A stretch of 64,000 bases of DNA from Streptomyces sp. R28 (GTDB lineage Bacteria > Actinomycetota > Actinomycetes > Streptomycetales > Streptomycetaceae), in the NCBI RefSeq assembly GCF_041052385.1, contig NZ_CP163439.1, positions 3,399,001-3,463,000 of the forward strand. The letters run 5' to 3'. The position numbers and the translations under genes were made by a program. This document shows, one piece after another, positions 61,304-64,000 of the stretch. Position 1 is the first letter of the stretch. Each line of letters starts with the position of its first letter. A model generated the notes under the pieces. The model saw only the letters and a program-made list of their open reading frames with translations. It made no database searches and was not told the DNA's origin.

Positions 61304-61819
61304 ATGATCCTGCCCAAGGACCGCGACCCCCGGTTCACCACCATCCGCCGCGGGGGGACGCTCACGGACTCCGACCACCGGCTTCTGGCGCTGTGGGCGG
61401 CCGCGTGTGCGGAGCACGTTCTGCACCTCTTCGAGTCGGCGCAGCCCTCGGACCCCCGGCCTCGTCAGGCGGTCGAGCAGATTCGGGCATGGGCTCGCGG
61501 AGAGATCAGGATGTCCCAGTCCCGTGCGGCGGGTGGCCATGCCATGGCTGCGGCGAGAGTGCTGACCGGAGCGGCTCGGCACGCGGCATTCGCCGCCGGC
61601 CAGGCCGCGGTGGTGGCCCATGTCGCCGCGCATGAGCTGGGTGCCGCGGCCTACGCGATCAAGGCTGTGCGTGCGGCGACCTCCGCGGGTGAGGCCGAGG
61701 AAGCCGGACGGCTCGAATGCCGCTGGCAGCGCGAACAGCTCCCGGATGCGATTCGCGAACTCGTCATGGACGACCAGCGCTTGCGCAACGACATCTGCTG
61801 GTCGGTCTTCGACTGCTGA
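61304..61819 (+). CDS. Imm-5-like putative immunity protein
   Basis: A 171-residue soluble helical protein. Central block QIRAWARGEIRMSQSRAAGG, then AARHAAFAAGQAAVVAHVAA and HELGAAAYAIKAVRA, matches the alanine-rich Imm-5-type domain (R-x-W-x-x-G-E-I with HxxDHxLGAAxYAL-like end). The C-terminus ends DICWSVFDC with cysteines. Imm-5 proteins are known as predicted immunity proteins of polymorphic toxin systems, but many actinobacterial members are solitary, and no toxin gene is seen here. Begins 74 bases after nasA. Role therefore uncertain. Confidence 0.6.
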   Translation: MILPKDRDPRFTTIRRGGTLTDSDHRLLALWAAACAEHVLHLFESAQPSDPRPRQAVEQIRAWARGEIRMSQSRAAGGHAMAAARVLTGAARHAAFAAGQAAVVAHVAAHELGAAAYAIKAVRAATSAGEAEEAGRLECRWQREQLPDAIRELVMDDQRLRNDICWSVFDC

Positions 61820-61904
61820 CAGCGTCGCGATCGTCGTGGCTCGTCCTGGCCGGGCCGGCGCAGGCAGCCGCCGCCGGGCCGGCTCCCGCTCGCCGAGGTG
61901 ACGC

Positions 61905-62342
61905 TCAGCCGGGCCGGATCGCCCAGTCGCCGCTCTCGATGAGCCTGCCGTGGGCGCGCAGGCGGGCGGCGACGGAGGGGGCGGCGACATACACCCAGGC
62001 CTGTACGGCCGTTCCGTCGAAGTCGCGGATCACCTGGCGGGCGATGCGGTCGTAGAGGTTGCGCGGGTCGTCCGGGGCGTACTCCTCCAGCCGGTCCAGG
62101 GCCGCCAGGAGCGCGGGGTACTCCTCGGGGCGGGCGGTGACGAGGTCGCCGTACACCGTGCCGCCGCCGTCCCGTTCCTCGACGGCGTACGGGTAGCCCG
62201 GGCCGTCGTACAGCACCGCACCGACGAGTCGTGCCGGTTCCTCGGTGAGGGTGCGGCCGCGCAGGAAGTGGTCGTGGTTGGGCTCTCCTGGGCGCAGGGT
62301 GCCGTAGACGAAGAACGGGAGTCGAGGAGAGAGGGTCACGGA
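61905..62342 (-). CDS. Gamma-glutamylcyclotransferase-like protein
   Basis: A 145-residue GGCT/AIG2-fold protein. The N-terminal substrate loop is FFVYGTLRPGEPNHDHFLRG (YGTLRxG), with the candidate catalytic Glu in LDRLEEYAPDDP. Ends VQAWVYVAAP. Members cyclise gamma-glutamyl peptides, though many homologues have other or no known activity. GTG 62342 with GGAGAG upstream fits the start better than 62363. Convergent with the Imm-5-like gene and divergent from the M4 protease. Confidence 0.8.
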   Translation of the reverse strand, partial: SVTLSPRLPFFVYGTLRPGEPNHDHFLRGRTLTEEPARLVGAVLYDGPGYPYAVEERDGGGTVYGDLVTARPEEYPALLAALDRLEEYAPDDPRNLYDRIARQVIRDFDGTAVQAWVYVAAPSVAARLRAHGRLIESGDWAIRPG

Positions 62343-62449
62343 AACGATTCTCTCCCCACACACACCTGCACGTTCTCACTCTGTTCATGGCATGTGCACG
62401 CCCCCTTGAATCTTGGACATCCTCTGCGCCGTCCAGTTCAAGGAGACCG

Positions 62450-64000
62450 ATGAGCCGAATACGGCCGCACATCCGGGGTTCCCGTCTTGCCACGGCGGGT
62501 ATCGCCGCCGTCGGCGCCACCCTGCTGGCCACCGCCCTCTCCCCCACCGCCGGCGCGGACGACAGTCCGACCAGGGCCACCGCGCTCGAGAACGCGGCGT
62601 CGGTCCTCACGGACCGCGCGGCGAGCCTGGGGCTGACCGCCGCGCAGGACACCACCGTGCGGGACGTGATCGTGGACGCGGACGGCACCCAGCACGTCCG
62701 CTACGACCGTACGTATCGCCAACTCCCTGTCCTCGGCGGTGACTTCGTCGTCCATCTCGCCAAGGACGGCACATACCGCAGCGCCTCCCGCGCCACCAAG
62801 GGCGCGATCTCCCTGTCGAGCGTGACGCCCAGGATCTCGGCGCCGAAGGCGGCCGACCTCGCGGCGACGCTGCTGCGGGCCGCGAACCTCGGCGAGACGC
62901 TGAAGCGGCTGACGGCCAAGCCCGAACTGGTCGTCGACGTCCTGCACGGCACCCCGAAGCTGGCCTGGCGGACCGACGCGGTCGCCCAGGACTCCGTCGG
63001 CAACCCGGTCGCCCGCACGGTGCTGACCGACGCCCTGACCGGCACCCGGATCGACGCGTGGGACAGCATCGAGACGGCGTCCGGTGACGGGAAGTCGCTG
63101 TACGGCGGCACGGTGCCGCTGGAGACGACGCAGTCGGGATCGACGTACCAGCTGAAAGACCCGACACGCGGCGGCACTTACACCGGTGACGCCGAGAACA
63201 AGACGGACCTGTGCCTCCTGACCGTCTGCCTCAACCGCGCCCCGGCGACGCTCTTCACGGACGCCGACAACCACTGGGGCACGGGCACCGCGGCCGACCG
63301 CTCGACGGCGGCGGTGGACGCGCAGTACGGCACGGACATGACGTGGAACTACTACAAGGACGTCCACGGCCGCAACGGCATCGCCGGCGACGGCAAGGGT
63401 TCGTTCAACCGCGTGCACTACGGCAACGCCTACAACAACGCCTTCTGGGACGACAGTTGCTTCTGCATGACGTACGGCGACGGTGACGGCACCCAGCTCG
63501 GCCCGCTGGTGTCGCTGGACGTGGCCGGCCACGAGATGTCGCACGGCGTGACGTCGAAGACCGCGGCGCTGACGTACTCGGGCGAGTCCGGCGGCCTGAA
63601 CGAGGCGACCTCCGACATCTTCGGCACGCTGGTGGAGTTCCACGCCGCCAACTCCTCTGACCCGGGCGACTATCTGATCGGCGAGAAGATCGTCCGGTCG
63701 GGCTTCAGCCGGGACGCCCTGCGCTACATGGACAAGCCGTCGAAGGACGGCAGCTCGGTCGACTGCTGGACCACGACGACCGGGGACCTCGACGTCCACT
63801 ACTCGTCCGGCATCGGCAACCACTTCGCCTACCTGCTCGCCGAGGGCAGCGGCGCGAAGACGATCAACGGCGTCAGCTACAACTCGCCCACCTGCAACGG
63901 CTCTTCGGTGGACGGCATCGGCCGCGCCAAGCTCGGCAAGATCTGGTACCGGGCGCTGACGGTCTACATGACGTCCTCGACGAACTACGCGGGCGCCCGT
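62450..64000 (+). CDS. Secreted M4-family metalloprotease, partial at window end
   Basis: Open for 517 codons to the window edge. Signal peptide residues 1-35 (LATAGIAAVGATLLATALSP then TAGA). A pro-region of FTP/PepSY type follows (VRYDRTYRQLPVLGGDFVVH, LVVDVLHGTPKLAWRTDAVA). The mature thermolysin-like domain has NNAFWDDSCFCMTYGDGDGT, the zinc motif DVAGHEMSHGVTSKT and the third ligand in ESGGLNEATSDIFG. The catalytic end and any C-terminal domain lie outside the window. AAGGAG lies 5 bases before ATG 62450. It is an extracellular neutral protease, as common in Streptomyces. Confidence 0.9.
   Translation, partial: MSRIRPHIRGSRLATAGIAAVGATLLATALSPTAGADDSPTRATALENAASVLTDRAASLGLTAAQDTTVRDVIVDADGTQHVRYDRTYRQLPVLGGDFVVHLAKDGTYRSASRATKGAISLSSVTPRISAPKAADLAATLLRAANLGETLKRLTAKPELVVDVLHGTPKLAWRTDAVAQDSVGNPVARTVLTDALTGTRIDAWDSIETASGDGKSLYGGTVPLETTQSGSTYQLKDPTRGGTYTGDAENKTDLCLLTVCLNRAPATLFTDADNHWGTGTAADRSTAAVDAQYGTDMTWNYYKDVHGRNGIAGDGKGSFNRVHYGNAYNNAFWDDSCFCMTYGDGDGTQLGPLVSLDVAGHEMSHGVTSKTAALTYSGESGGLNEATSDIFGTLVEFHAANSSDPGDYLIGEKIVRSGFSRDALRYMDKPSKDGSSVDCWTTTTGDLDVHYSSGIGNHFAYLLAEGSGAKTINGVSYNSPTCNGSSVDGIGRAKLGKIWYRALTVYMTSSTNYAGAR

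Noticed and set aside
61304..61819. Toxin-immunity pair
   Set aside because: No toxin-like gene with an RHS, LXG or other polymorphic-toxin layout is adjacent to the Imm-5-like gene.

Overview
The window is high-GC DNA with strong third-position G+C bias, frequent GTG starts, GGAGG-type ribosome binding sites and many families typical of Streptomyces: HrdA-like sigma factor, GlxA-type regulators, an Mbl-like actin homologue, DUF1876, a ricin-fused GH43 and an M4 protease. I read it as part of a Streptomyces chromosome. No rRNA or replication origin is present. Three tRNA genes are.

Region 1 (1-10.8 kb) is ordinary chromosome: a HAD-fold protein that has lost its catalytic residues, an Mbl-like actin, a DUF1876 protein, a CitA/CitB-type two-component system reading away from a tctCBA tricarboxylate transporter with a universal stress protein gene, then a VanW-type envelope protein. 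Region 2 (10.8-15.1 kb) mixes two intact genes (a duplicated membrane protein and a secreted lipase) with decayed pieces: a SpoIIE phosphatase, a cyclase-like protein, an XRE/TPR regulator, a LacI regulator and a metallo-beta-lactamase-fold protein. It also holds a solitary type I-E CRISPR repeat and an octanucleotide tandem repeat that breaks a gene. Region 3 (15.1-26.3 kb) has a secreted GH43 enzyme, two quinone-oxidoreductase-type genes each beside a regulator (GlxA, TetR), and an inositol/sugar module (dehydrogenase, isomerase, LacI regulator with clear operators). That module lies between two directly repeated copies of an integrase-start plus DNA-ligase fragment.

Region 4 (26.3-38.2 kb) is an accessory, insertion-rich stretch ending beside tRNA genes. 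It contains two IS5-type units bounded by the inverted repeat CTGATCGTTTCAGAATG and TTA target duplications. One carries tetR plus a flavin monooxygenase, the other a DUF6896-like gene. An ISL3 unit with an 8-bp target duplication carries a SnoaL-like passenger. Also present are IS481, IS630 and IS5 remnants, a GIY-YIG-like protein, two small secreted proteins and several unrecognised genes.

Region 5 (38.2-64 kb) returns to core chromosome: tRNA-CAT and two tRNA-Asn, a YtxH protein, an FGGY kinase, a heterodimeric ABC exporter, hrdA-like sigma factor, dnaG, a ferredoxin-reductase-like flavoprotein, a dGTPase, a sirohydrochlorin chelatase-like protein and a SanA-like protein. Next comes a minus-strand set of adenylating enzyme, membrane ferric-reductase-like oxidoreductase and enoyl-CoA hydratase, followed by a P450. 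This is the least explained metabolic locus in the window. A NasA-type nitrate reductase, an Imm-5-like protein, a gamma-glutamylcyclotransferase and a secreted M4 protease cut by the window end complete it. Family assignments rest on motifs read by eye; no database search was run.
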